Source: Podocnemis expansa (lineage: Eukaryota > Chordata > Testudines > Podocnemididae). Taken from it: a DNA stretch of 64,000 nucleotides. This document shows positions 55,501-57,886 of this stretch, piece after piece (position 1 is the first letter of the stretch; the number at the start of each line of letters is the position of its first letter). The notes under the pieces are model-generated. The model was not told the origin of the DNA and ran no database searches. It saw nothing but the letters and a program-made list of their open reading frames with translations. Location of the stretch: positions 13,649,771-13,713,770 of the forward strand of contig ML681981.1 of assembly GCA_007922195.1 (NCBI GenBank), written 5' to 3'. The position numbers were made by a program, and so were the translations under genes.

Positions 55501-57720
55501 AGGATTCCCCTGGTAGTGGTATCCCATTCCTTTAGGATTGATTACACTACATCAGTCCCAGAGCGGGCCCAATTTTTACAAATGAATAGTTCACTCTTTG
55601 CAAATGCAGTTTTGGATGAATCCACATTTCCTCAGTGTTTCCCAACCAATGTTCCATGGCACATAGGTGGCCCCTCAGTCCTGAGTAGGTATATGCCATA
55701 GAATTTTTTGAAAAACTACTCAAAGAGGTCTGGATTGGTTCACGAATATTTATGAGTTCATTGGAGACTATATGGTAGTGTGCCTCAAAGTAATTACAGG
55801 TATCAAGGTGTGCTATAGCAGAGATAAGGTTGGGAACCACTGTCCTCTCTCTCTGGTGAGTGATTCAATCAATAAGCTACAAAGTTGTTCTGTCTCTCTT
55901 TCTGACCCAATAAATAGTTATGTATTTGACAAAGGAAAATAGCTTCTAACAGGAGAAGCTAGGAGCACAACAGCCTATAGTAGTGATATTGAAAGTGAGG
56001 TTCCCAAGCCATTTGTCCTTCTGCTCATCTCCTCTAGTTCTTGATTTGAGTTCGTAATGCAAATAAACCTACGGATCTTATCCCAATCCATATTTGAACA
56101 GAATAGTGATTTACAACACTGTCAATCTTTTTCATGAGCCAGTGGCCTAGAATAAGAATATTGTGCACAAAGATAAAGATGCACTGGCAGAACTTAGTAG
56201 AGAAGTTTCCAGTCTGCCTTCTCTAGCTGGTCTTTAATATTGACATTGCCATAATTATTACAGTCTATTTAAAATTAAATAGTGTAAAATGATGAGTGCT
56301 AATTCAATCACCATTTAAATCTATTGAATTAAAGGATCTCAAAAGTCTGACAAAGGATTAGTGAAACTATTGTTTGCTCCTTTGTTCCATGAAAATAGTC
56401 TCCACAGTTACCTGACCTATTTAAAAATGTAAATTATAGCAGGAAAATCAAATGGTGGGAAACGTTGTACATTAACCAGAAATAAAACTTATAATTTAAA
56501 AAGTACAGCGATTTCACTAAAATAACAACATTTATGTCATGGAATTTTGCAAGGGTAAGTATCCTTTATCAAATAAAGTTGAAGATAAATTCATGGAAGA
56601 CAGGTTCATCAACGGCTATTAGCATCCCTAAATCAGGGATAGTAAATTTTTGTCAAGGCTCAAATTTGTCAGTCGAGGTACAGATTCCAAAAGAAAATAA
56701 TCAAAGAAAATCAATAACAAGAATTAGAAATGAAATGATTGTAGGACGCATTCAAAAAGCATTTGACTGTCTGGATTTCGCCCACAGTCTGTCTACTGAC
56801 TACCCCTGGCCTGAACAGCTGACTAGCAAAAGCTGGGATTGGATGACAGAGGAGGATCACTTGATATATTGCCCTGTTCTGTTCTTTCCCTCCGAAGCAT
56901 CTGTCACCAGCTACTGTCTAAAGATGGGCTACTGGGCTAGCTGGATTACTGGTCTGCCCCAGCCTTTATCTTCTTTCACAAATGTACAAGTTTAACGTGG
57001 TCTGCATAAACCCATACATCAGTAACTCTACCACCCAAAATTGATCACTTTTGCTTTTAAGGCGACTGAAGAATAGAAGAGAGCCCCCAGAAACGAATTC
57101 CTTACATGTTATGCTAGGGGTTGAAAATAACTGCCGCTACCTTCCTTTCAAGATGGTAATTTTACCCAAGCACATAAACCGAAAGCACCTTTAAAATAAT
57201 CAGCAGCGCTGTGGCAACATACCTCACTCCCGTCCACCCAACACCTAAGTGAACAGAAAAGGTTAAACCACCACCCCATCCCCATGGAGCATTCCCAGCG
57301 ACCTCCCTGATGCTCGGCTTGCTTTCCCCCAAGCCCTTAAAAGCCAATGAGGTTGAAAATGCCCGTTTACTGAGACTCAAACCATGAAGCCTTAAAACGG
57401 CGCGTTTTCCTCCCAGACCTGAAACAGGAGACGAAACCGGAGTTATTCTCCCTCGCCCAGAGCAGCGGCGGGTCCCGGGGATTGACAAAGCATCTGTTGT
57501 GGCGAGAGGGCGCCCGCTCTCCACCTACCCCAGCAGCCGTGCTAGACGCAGGCGGGATAGGAGGCAGTTTCTCTCGCTCCTTTTCTCTCTCCCCGTCCTC
57601 CTCCTCCTCCTCCTCCTCCGCCGCCGAGGGGGGAGCCAGCCCGTCCTCGCTCGCCTTGCCCCCCAGCAGGGCGGGGAGCTCGGAGCCGGCTGTGGCCGCC
57701 TGCGGGGGCTGCAGGGACAT
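61..57720 (-). CDS. HECTD2: HECTD2, HECT-type E3 ubiquitin ligase, 15 coding exons, 3' part outside window
   Basis: HECT ligases take ubiquitin from an E2 onto a C-lobe cysteine and pass it to a substrate lysine. I assembled 15 minus-strand exons whose GT-AG borders and phases join into one frame of 578 codons (1734 nt). The protein reads as HECTD2 from my knowledge of the family: acidic N-terminus (residues 1-64), linker with [12 protein letters not shown] near 112-123, central helical region (about 150-450) and the start of the HECT N-lobe (about 440-578; [20 protein letters not shown], then [16 protein letters not shown]). Human HECTD2 is about 776 residues, so roughly 200 C-terminal residues, including the catalytic Cys, lie left of base 1. 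No frameshift or stop interrupts the exons, so the gene looks intact. Paralogues such as UBE3A match less well in the N-lobe. The family call is very strong; exon 14's donor and exon 1's 5' extent are the least certain borders. Confidence 0.95.
220..1779 (-). other. HECTD2: HECTD2 intron 14, candidate U12-type (minor spliceosome) intron
   Basis: The donor /GTATCCTTTG (1779-1770) contains the full U12-type GT-AG 5' splice consensus. The 3' end (236-220) has no polypyrimidine tract but carries a CTTAAC branch-site core at 240-235, with its second A 16 nt from the acceptor AG, inside the usual 10-20 nt U12 range. A second TTTAAC lies closer. The 1560-bp intron holds a TA repeat and A+T-rich sequence, with no other clear feature. 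Confidence 0.85.
1510..1541. repeat. (TA)n microsatellite
   Basis: About 16 uninterrupted TA units lie in intron 14. The small plus-strand ORF reading Tyr-Ile repeats here is an artefact of it. Confidence 0.95.
1780..1868 (-). CDS. HECTD2: HECTD2 exon 14, residues 496-525, HECT N-lobe
   Basis: The 89-nt exon has acceptor TTCCACAG and donor GTATCCTTTG. It encodes [20 protein letters not shown] then YSEFRLVGA. The donor fits poorly as a U2-type site but exactly as a U12-type site, and it joins in frame to exon 15 to give [13 protein letters not shown] (human has [13 protein letters not shown]). That fit supports the border. Confidence 0.93.
2177..2365 (+). mobile_element. hAT-like MITE, family A (189 bp)
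   Basis: The ends CAGGAGTGGCCAAACT and GTTTGGCCACACCTG form an inverted pair, flanked by perfect 8-bp duplications CTCTAAAC (2169-2176 and 2366-2373). The 8-bp TSD is typical of hAT transposons. It has no coding capacity and lies in intron 13. The same family appears at 22052 and 26990. Confidence 0.88.
2649..2830. repeat. possible MITE remnant with GTATGTCTACAC end
   Basis: It starts with AGGTATGTCTACACAGC, like the palindrome-rich MITEs at 35430 and 47274, then carries pairs such as GACTTGGACTT and GGGCTCAGG. The right end is not defined. Confidence 0.3.
3490..4989 (+). mobile_element. CR1-clade LINE, 5' segment (endonuclease and start of RT), decayed
   Basis: The plus strand near 3590-3660 reads [20 protein letters not shown], part of the CR1 ORF2 endonuclease, with many later stops. 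Sequence near 4560-4960 corresponds to the early reverse transcriptase, including HLDFSKAFD. The element is interrupted at about 4989 by the DIRS-like insertion and resumes at 9496. It is antisense to HECTD2 and not functional. Confidence 0.85.
5019..5190 (+). repeat. DIRS-like left inverted terminal repeat (3' end in gag orientation)
   Basis: It matches the reverse complement of 9310-9463 closely, including the block from AGATTGGTCAGAAAAC to CTGTCAGGAGAGGGTAGG. It carries a TATATA stretch at 5144-5151 pointing into the element, which could act as a core promoter. Confidence 0.88.
5228..5325. repeat. DIRS-like internal complementary region (junction palindrome)
   Basis: The left half, ending near 5277, is the reverse complement of the outer left end (about 4995-5040). 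The right half (about 5283-5325) matches the reverse complement of the outer right end (about 9440-9490). The block thus fuses both termini head to head. In DIRS1-type replication such a region is used to complete the ends and circularise the copy. Confidence 0.75.
6736..6816. repeat. A+T-rich TA microsatellite inside the DIRS-like element
   Basis: A TATA-rich tract follows a 12-bp G run near 6660-6673. Both are simple-sequence insertions or expansions in the otherwise G+C-rich element. Confidence 0.8.
8218..8971 (-). pseudogene. DIRS-like gag remnant with LAP2alpha-like segment
   Basis: The longest open stretch is 230 codons (8910-8218). After a Pro/Ser/Thr-rich N-terminus come [20 protein letters not shown] (171-190) and [18 protein letters not shown] (199-216). 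This [17 protein letters not shown] pattern is the gag segment known from vertebrate DIRS elements that also gave rise to the LAP2alpha C-terminal domain. An overlapping frame (8971-8528) and the Pro-rich ORF at 8009-7536 look like frameshifted continuations. It is a relic in the gene's sense direction within intron 13. Confidence 0.65.
9310..9463 (-). repeat. DIRS-like right inverted terminal repeat (5' end in gag orientation)
   Basis: This is the inverted copy of the left repeat. Read on the minus strand it has a TATATA at 9352-9343 roughly 370 nt ahead of the gag ORF, consistent with a promoter for gag (inference). Confidence 0.88.
9496..10463 (+). mobile_element. CR1-clade LINE, continuation of RT domain after the DIRS-like insertion
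   Basis: The fragment resumes with sequence corresponding to the RT segment IENWL, then reads SSGVPQ (the catalytic-domain SGVPQG motif) near 9575 and runs to the CR1 3' coding end ([19 protein letters not shown] near 10381-10437). Stops and frameshifts make it a relic. Confidence 0.82.
10464..11480. mobile_element. probable hAT-like element inside the CR1 3' region
   Basis: The CR1 sequence breaks after GGATGGTTCACAT and resumes after GGTTTAGAC, a normal CR1 continuation. The insert begins CAGGGGTGGGC and ends CACCCACTCTTG, a rough inverted pair. Flanking 8-mers GTTCACAT and GTTTAGAC agree at 5 of 8 positions. The interior is noncoding. An LTR inside it cannot be excluded. Confidence 0.4.
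11481..11565 (+). mobile_element. CR1 3' terminus, last fragment of the split copy
   Basis: It reads GGCAGGAGGTTAGATTAGAT then GATCCCTTCTAATCATACGA, the diverged CR1 3' UTR end. With 3490-4989 and 9496-10463 it completes one CR1 copy split by two later insertions. Confidence 0.65.
12193..13012. mobile_element. G+C-rich element with terminal inverted repeats
   Basis: Left end TTCTTGAGGGCCAAG...CATTTGTG pairs with right end CACAAATGATCTGGCCCTCCAGAA. The interior is G+C-rich and its several ORFs look like compositional artefacts. No clear target duplication was found, so the superfamily is undecided. Confidence 0.4.
13162..13294 (-). CDS. HECTD2: HECTD2 exon 13, residues 452-495 plus one base of 496, HECT N-lobe
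   Basis: The 133-nt exon has acceptor TTCAATAG and donor GTGAGT. It encodes [20 protein letters not shown], then [20 protein letters not shown] and HPDY. The V.F.GE.GLD.GGL.KEWF motif is the HECT N-lobe hallmark. Confidence 0.97.
13529..13669. mobile_element. hAT-like MITE with TAGAGCCCTGCA termini (141 bp)
   Basis: Inverted ends TAGAGCCCTGCA / TGCAGGGCTCTA are perfect, and the 8-bp duplication GTCATGAG is perfect (13521-13528 and 13670-13677). The interior contains repeated GGATATC-type palindromes. It lies in intron 12. Confidence 0.88.
14695..15602. mobile_element. hAT-like non-autonomous element, family B (908 bp)
   Basis: Ends CAGTGGTTCCCAACCTTTT and TTTGGAACCATTG are inverted. The perfect 8-bp duplication TTTTAAAC occupies 14687-14694 and 15603-15610. 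The G+C-rich interior includes a long C run at 14807-14822. Its ORFs of 60-100 codons are low-complexity and not conserved-looking. A partial relative lies at 49135-49571. Confidence 0.87.
15709..15816 (-). CDS. HECTD2: HECTD2 exon 12, residues 416-451, HECT domain entry
   Basis: The 108-nt exon is phase 0 at both ends, with acceptor CCAAATAG and donor GTATAC. It encodes [20 protein letters not shown] then [27 protein letters not shown] is the usual start of the HECT fold (compare VRR..LV.DSL in other HECT ligases). Confidence 0.96.
15817..16336. other. HECTD2 intron 11, no further feature seen
   Basis: This is A+T-rich unique-looking sequence with only the splice borders recognisable. Confidence 0.6.
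16337..16433 (-). CDS. HECTD2: HECTD2 exon 11, residues 383-415
   Basis: The 97-nt exon has acceptor TCATTTAG and donor GTAAGT. It encodes [20 protein letters not shown] then [13 protein letters not shown], the stretch just before the HECT domain. It ends in phase 0. Confidence 0.95.
16434..18179. other. left part of HECTD2 intron 10, no recognisable element
   Basis: I see A+T-rich sequence without ORFs or clear repeats. Confidence 0.5.
18180..18258 (-). mobile_element. displaced 3' end of the outer CR1
   Basis: It reads, on the minus strand, from TTAGTGAGAATGGTCCTGC to ACTAGATGACCTCATGAGGT and ends at TATGATTCTATA. It directly abuts the inner CR1's 3' end in the same orientation. That fits the inner copy having landed about 80 bp before the end of the outer one. 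Confidence 0.7.
18259..19345 (-). mobile_element. inner CR1 LINE, 5'-truncated, nested in an older CR1
   Basis: It runs from the 3' terminus (CR1 ending with ATTCTATGAT-type repeats near 18259) to a 5' truncation inside RT at [13 protein letters not shown]. The junction is at about 19345. Target-primed insertion commonly leaves such 5' truncation. The coding part remains open (next entry), suggesting it is young or by chance little mutated. Confidence 0.85.
18342..19565 (-). pseudogene. 407-codon open frame: CR1 RT C-terminal half fused in frame to older CR1 tail
   Basis: Residues about 1-73 come from the outer copy ([15 protein letters not shown] at 41-55), residues from about 74 from the inner copy. 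The latter has [11 protein letters not shown] (110-120) and FADD (141-144), the RT catalytic motif, and ends at the normal CR1 stop (LTGMI). RT blocks upstream of this and the endonuclease are missing, so it cannot be an active retrotransposase. Confidence 0.85.
19346..21600 (-). mobile_element. outer CR1 LINE: ORF1 plus RT, endonuclease region deleted
   Basis: From right to left: ORF1 esterase (21555-20941), a gap of only about 70 bp, then RT beginning [20 protein letters not shown] (about 20815-20755), [12 protein letters not shown] near 20410 and the RT C-terminus, with several frameshifts and stops. CR1 normally has an endonuclease domain between ORF1 and RT. Its 3' tail continues at 18180-18258 beyond the inner insertion. 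Confidence 0.85.
20941..21555 (-). pseudogene. CR1 ORF1 esterase (SGNH/GDSL) domain, open
   Basis: The 204 codons show [16 protein letters not shown] (37-52), [11 protein letters not shown] (94-104) and RDGLHL (178-183). The expected SGNH triad is Ser44 with Asp and His at about 179 and 182. CR1 ORF1 proteins carry this esterase and bind RNA; the usual N-terminal part is not seen. It is open although its companion ORF2 is dead, and translation is not expected from within the intron. Confidence 0.8.
22052..22525 (+). mobile_element. hAT-like element, family A, longer copy (474 bp)
   Basis: It shares both ends with 2177-2365 (CAGGGCTGACCAAACTTG; GTTTGGCCACACCTA). Perfect 8-bp duplications TTCTAGAA lie at 22044-22051 and 22526-22533. 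About 290 bp of extra interior (22150-22440) is absent from the short copy, which therefore looks like an internal-deletion derivative. Confidence 0.85.
22780..22855. repeat. short inverted interspersed repeat
   Basis: The motif AAAATCTGGCCCCATT...AATCAATGG...CAATAGGATCAGGATTTTA is roughly palindromic and resembles a common amniote short repeat. Class unknown. Confidence 0.35.
22990..23090 (+). repeat. half of a palindromic interspersed repeat (family P)
   Basis: CCTGAGGCACTAAAAGACTA ... ATTGCATGAGCTTTCATGGG is the left arm of the palindrome seen at 33538-33722, here without its right arm. The sequence stops 10 bp before exon 10's donor. Confidence 0.55.
23101..23224 (-). CDS. HECTD2: HECTD2 exon 10, residues 342-382 plus two bases of 383
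   Basis: The 124-nt exon has acceptor CTTTGCAG and donor GTAAAA. It encodes [20 protein letters not shown] then [32 protein letters not shown] is a diagnostic HECTD2 block. Confidence 0.96.
23225..24510. other. HECTD2 intron 9, G+C-richer patch at 23.85-24.3 kb
   Basis: It is mostly A+T-rich. The patch at 23850-24310 is G+C-richer and purine-skewed with short ORFs on both strands, perhaps an unrecognised repeat. Confidence 0.35.
24511..24659 (-). CDS. HECTD2: HECTD2 exon 9, residues 292-341 plus one base of 342
   Basis: The 149-nt exon has acceptor CTTCTAG and donor GTAAGT. It encodes [20 protein letters not shown], then [11 protein letters not shown], and ends [13 protein letters not shown]. 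The pre-HECT helical segment is highly conserved. Confidence 0.96.
24660..26810. other. HECTD2 introns 7 and 8 around exon 8, no element recognised
   Basis: Apart from exon 8 (25638-25747) I see only A+T-rich sequence. Confidence 0.5.
25638..25747 (-). CDS. HECTD2: HECTD2 exon 8, residues 256-291 plus two bases of 292
   Basis: The 110-nt exon has acceptor TTTTGCAG and donor GTAAAA. It encodes [20 protein letters not shown] then [16 protein letters not shown]. The [14 protein letters not shown] helix is essentially invariant in HECTD2. Confidence 0.96.
26811..26856 (-). CDS. HECTD2: HECTD2 exon 7, residues 240-255
   Basis: This is a short 46-nt exon with acceptor GTTCTTAG and donor GTAAGA. 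It encodes (G)[15 protein letters not shown], as in human except Cys where human has Phe. Exon definition is helped by strong splice sites on both sides. Confidence 0.94.
26990..27168 (-). mobile_element. hAT-like MITE, family A, minus orientation
   Basis: Ends CAGGCGTGGCCAAACTG and GTTTGGCCACCCCTG are inverted and the interior is the reverse complement of 2177-2365. No matching 8-bp duplication is visible, so it is probably older. Confidence 0.8.
28165..28535. mobile_element. palindrome-rich MITE with AAGTCAACTT units
   Basis: At least eight copies of AAGTCAACTT or AAGTTGACTT alternate in both orientations across 28200-28510. An end reading GGCTGTCTACACTAGAGG lies on the left and CATAGACATCC on the right, matching the end type of 35430 and 47274. 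A PIF/Harbinger-like origin is possible. Confidence 0.55.
28540..30715. other. middle of HECTD2 intron 6, no element recognised
   Basis: Only scattered ORFs under 110 codons are seen; none resembles a known protein. Confidence 0.4.
30720..30960. repeat. possible MITE with TTAACTTGGATT/AACCTGAGTTAG units
   Basis: The start ACAGATCTACACTATATT resembles the TCTACACT end type, and several quasi-palindromic GGTTAAC and AACTTGG units follow. Ends are not defined. Confidence 0.35.
31253..31317 (-). CDS. HECTD2: HECTD2 exon 6, residues 219-239 plus two bases of 240
   Basis: The 65-nt exon has acceptor TTTTTCCTAG and donor GTAATT. It encodes [21 protein letters not shown], matching the human PQDVQKTVLKG segment. 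It leaves a split Gly codon completed by exon 7. Confidence 0.94.
31318..33530. other. HECTD2 intron 5 right-neighbour stretch, nothing recognised
   Basis: This is A+T-rich sequence with no convincing ORF or repeat. Confidence 0.45.
33538..33722. repeat. palindromic interspersed repeat, family P, full copy
   Basis: The left arm GCACCTTATAGACTACTAGA... is inverted against ...CTGTTAGTCTATAGGGTGCC, with ACTTCATCAGATGCAT at the centre. This is a common reptile interspersed repeat of DNA-transposon-like structure. Half copies occur at 22990-23090 and 54812-54895. Confidence 0.6.
33910..34070 (+). repeat. ancient interspersed repeat (family Q)
   Basis: ACTGAGACTAAGCTTTTAGG ... TTGTATTTGTACATCAAAGC matches the plan of the copy at 45480-45735 (AAGCTCCTGTGGGCATGGA ... 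TGCTCGTACAGTGCCTA). It is probably the 3' end of an old amniote LINE or SINE. Confidence 0.45.
34231..34320 (-). CDS. HECTD2: HECTD2 exon 5, residues 189-218
   Basis: The 90-nt exon is phase 0 at both ends, with acceptor TTTTCAG and donor GTAAGT. It encodes [20 protein letters not shown] then [10 protein letters not shown]. Skipping it would keep the frame, so it could in principle be a cassette exon, but nothing in the sequence shows that it is. Confidence 0.96.
34321..35429. other. right part of HECTD2 intron 4, nothing recognised
   Basis: No element or ORF of note seen. Confidence 0.4.
35430..35884. mobile_element. palindrome-rich MITE with TTAGTTCAAACTAG units, TTA duplication
   Basis: Left end TGGCTATGTCTACACTGG and right end TAGATGTAGACATA are inverted, flanked by TTA on both sides (35427-35429 and 35885-35887). 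A 3-bp TTA duplication suits PIF/Harbinger. The interior holds many TAGTTCAAACTA units in both orientations, able to fold into long hairpins. Confidence 0.6.
36372..36697. mobile_element. G+C-rich hAT-like element, family C
   Basis: Left AAGGGCGCTGCTGG pairs with right CCAACGACGCTCCT. The 8-mers ATTTTCCT and CTTTTCCT flanking it agree at 7 of 8. A related copy lies at 44538-45054 (shared CAGTGCCCCAA). The 147-codon ORF over it is compositional. Confidence 0.5.
37202..37462. mobile_element. hAT-like MITE, family D (261 bp)
   Basis: Ends CAGGGTTCAGCAACCCC and GTTGCCAACCCCTG are inverted. Flanks GAATACTA and GAATAAGA match at 6 of 8, compatible with an aged 8-bp duplication. Confidence 0.7.
37846..37948 (-). 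CDS. HECTD2: HECTD2 exon 4, residues 154-188
   Basis: The 103-nt exon has a pyrimidine-rich acceptor (TTTCTTTCTAG) and donor GTATTG. It encodes [20 protein letters not shown] then [32 protein letters not shown] is a near-invariant HECTD2 signature. It ends in phase 0. Confidence 0.96.
38148..38364 (+). mobile_element. hAT-like MITE, family E (217 bp)
   Basis: Starts CAGTGTTTCCCAACCAGTGT, ends GTAGGAAACCACTG. Flanks CTCCAGAA (38140-38147) and CTCTAGAA (38365-38372) match at 7 of 8. It lies in intron 3. Other copies are at 48243, 55633, 58867 and 59396. Confidence 0.85.
39033..39960. repeat. possible repeat, G+C-richer block in intron 3
   Basis: It starts at CAGTGATGCTCAAACTTTT, which looks like a hAT terminus, but I could not find the opposite end. 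The 246-codon minus ORF (39845-39105) is Pro/Ser/Leu-rich with no recognisable domain and is treated as chance. Confidence 0.3.
39970..41398. other. right end of HECTD2 intron 3, (CCAA)n run only
   Basis: A+T-rich sequence with a short CCAA tandem run at about 41314-41334. Confidence 0.5.
41399..41537 (-). CDS. HECTD2: HECTD2 exon 3, residues 108-153 plus two bases of 154
   Basis: The 139-nt exon has acceptor AATAAG and donor GTAAGT. It encodes [20 protein letters not shown], a proline-rich stretch and KTVKDF. The [10 protein letters not shown] core is identical to mammalian HECTD2. The exon completes a Val codon split with exon 2 and splits a Gln codon with exon 4. Confidence 0.95.
41538..43254. 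other. left part of HECTD2 intron 2, nothing recognised
   Basis: A+T-rich sequence with homopolymer A and T runs; no gene or repeat assigned. Confidence 0.45.
43263..43450 (+). mobile_element. hAT-like MITE, family F (188 bp)
   Basis: Starts CAAGGGTCTCAAACTCAAA, ends TTCGAGACCCCTG, with perfect 8-bp duplications TCCTAAAG (43255-43262 and 43451-43458). Relatives are at 52889 and, inverted, 60479. Confidence 0.87.
44538..45054. mobile_element. G+C-rich hAT-like element, family C, second copy
   Basis: Left CTGGGGCATCACTGG pairs loosely with right GCAGCAACACCCCTG. It shares sequence with 36372-36697. No duplication is detectable. The 180-codon ORF across it reads Gly/Pro/Gln-rich sequence with no domain. 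Confidence 0.45.
45480..45735 (+). repeat. ancient interspersed repeat, family Q, second copy
   Basis: It includes AACTTAAGCTCCTGTGGGCA and CTCGTACAGTGCCTACC, followed by CAACTGAGACTCAACC. It lies about 70 bp from exon 2. Confidence 0.45.
45805..45934 (-). CDS. HECTD2: HECTD2 exon 2, residues 65-107 plus first base of 108
   Basis: The 130-nt exon has acceptor TTACAG and donor GTAAGA. It reads [19 protein letters not shown] and ends with LVMPNIKN. It is Ser/Thr-rich and matches the human STFSSFIS and FPNIKN segments. Intron 1 separates it from exon 1 by about 11.6 kb. It has no domain of its own. Confidence 0.93.
46552..47170 (-). mobile_element. CR1/L3-like LINE 3' end, minus strand
   Basis: From the 3' UTR (GACCAGTGGTCCATGCAACC; TAGTGGCCAATTTCAGG) it runs into a decayed RT C-terminus, where the minus strand reads like [15 protein letters not shown], the counterpart of CR1's [15 protein letters not shown]. 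The 3' end family recurs at 56830-56975. Confidence 0.7.
47274..47735. mobile_element. palindrome-rich MITE with GGGTATGTCCACATG ends
   Basis: Inverted ends GGGTATGTCCACATG and GCGTGGACATAGCCATA. A TTA precedes the left end but is not clear at the right. The interior is rich in TTATTTTGAATT-type quasi-palindromes. Confidence 0.5.
48243..48431 (+). mobile_element. hAT-like MITE, family E (189 bp)
   Basis: Starts CAGTGTTTCCCAACCAGTGT, ends AGGAAACTACTG. Perfect 8-bp duplications ATCTAGAG lie at 48235-48242 and 48432-48439. Confidence 0.88.
49135..49571 (-). mobile_element. partial hAT-like element, family B relative
   Basis: The right end GGACCAAAGGCTGGGAACCACTG is the inverted form of the family B terminus. 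The left end is missing or diverged, so no duplication can be scored. The interior is G+C-rich. Confidence 0.55.
49575..52360. other. middle of HECTD2 intron 1, nothing recognised
   Basis: Moderate A+T sequence with short ORFs only. No repeat assigned with confidence. Confidence 0.4.
52365..52562 (+). repeat. MIR-like SINE
   Basis: The order is MIR-like: GGAGTCAGGA, then TTCTGCCTCAGTTTTTTCAG, then a GCTCACAAGATTACTGTAAAG-type block with CORE/L2-like 3' AAAGTGCTAAACAAATGCATTATT. Strongly diverged. Confidence 0.6.
52798..52862 (-). mobile_element. CR1-like 3' end fragment
   Basis: AAATCATAGCTGTGTAGGA then GGAAAGGACCTCGACAGATC is the diverged reverse complement of the CR1 3' terminus. Confidence 0.5.
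52889..53055 (+). mobile_element. hAT-like MITE, family F (167 bp)
   Basis: Starts CAGGGGTTCTCAAACTCAAA, ends GTTTGAGACCCTG. Flanks ATTTAGAC and ATCTAGAC match at 7 of 8. Confidence 0.83.
53060..54810. other. intron 1 stretch, nothing recognised
   Basis: The 53.3-53.75 kb part is G+C-richer with a Leu/Ser/Pro-rich minus ORF of 149 codons that shows no domain. Confidence 0.4.
54812..54895 (-). repeat. half copy of palindromic repeat, family P
   Basis: CATCTGACGAAGTGGGATTTTC ... TGTGTTAGTCTTTAAGTGCTA is the opposite arm to the half copy at 22990-23090; the two are near reverse complements of each other. Confidence 0.55.
55633..55842 (+). mobile_element. hAT-like MITE, family E (210 bp)
   Basis: Starts CAGTGTTTCCCAACCAATGT, ends GTTGGGAACCACTG, like the other family E copies. 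The 8-mers on each side do not match clearly. Confidence 0.78.
55843..56825. other. intron 1 stretch, nothing recognised
   Basis: A+T-rich. The 153-codon plus ORF at 56534-56995 runs into a LINE 3' end and is taken as chance. Confidence 0.4.
56830..56975 (+). mobile_element. CR1/L3-like LINE 3' end, plus strand
   Basis: GAGGATCACTTGATATATTGC then GATGGGCTACTGGGCTAGCT is the inverted counterpart of the 3' UTR at 46560-46690. Only the last 150 bp are present, a typical 5'-truncated insertion. Confidence 0.6.
56980..57379. other. 3'-most side of the CpG island in intron 1, nothing recognised
   Basis: Unique-looking sequence between the LINE fragment and the island. Confidence 0.4.
57529..57720 (-). 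CDS. HECTD2: HECTD2 exon 1 coding part, residues 1-64
   Basis: The ATG is at 57720-57718 (G at -3, T at +4, adequate context). The 64 codons encode a low-complexity acidic N-terminus with a run of seven Glu at about 35-41, from a GAG/GAA repeat, ending in [25 protein letters not shown] is conserved in mammalian HECTD2, while the residues before it are not. The donor GTAGGT (57528-57523) leaves phase 0. The next GT downstream (GTGGAG) is a weaker alternative that would break the frame with exon 2. The true 5' border (TSS) is unknown. Confidence 0.85.
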
Positions 57721-57840
57721 CGCTGCTGCTGCTGCTCCGCGACGCCTCCTCTACCAGCCCCTCGTCCCCATCCCCTGCCCCGCCGGCCCAACGCCCCTCG
57801 AGACCCGGGCTCCCGGCTTCCCGACCAACCCTTCCGCCGC

Positions 57841-57882
57841 CTACAGCCCGCGAGCGGGGCGCAGGGCCGGCGCGCCCGCCAT
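57841..57882 (-). other. upstream ORF of 13 codons in HECTD2 leader
   Basis: The ATG at 57882-57880 has a strong context (A at -3, G at +4) and opens MAGAPALRPARGL followed by TAG. It is in the same frame as the main ATG 162 nt downstream but closed by that stop, so it cannot extend the protein. If transcribed, it could lower translation of the main ORF. Whether it lies within the mRNA depends on the unknown TSS. Confidence 0.45.
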
Positions 57883-57886
57883 GTTG
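57875..57886 (-). promoter_or_regulatory. YY1-like site overlapping an upstream start codon
   Basis: Read on the HECTD2 strand it is CAACATGGCGGG, close to the YY1 consensus AANATGGCGGC. In many CpG-island genes this motif sits just downstream of the TSS, oriented as here. Its ATG is the start of the uORF listed separately. Confidence 0.55.

Noticed and set aside
56534..56995. 153-codon plus-strand ORF
   Set aside because: Its second half translates a LINE 3' UTR and its start has no supporting context; taken as chance.
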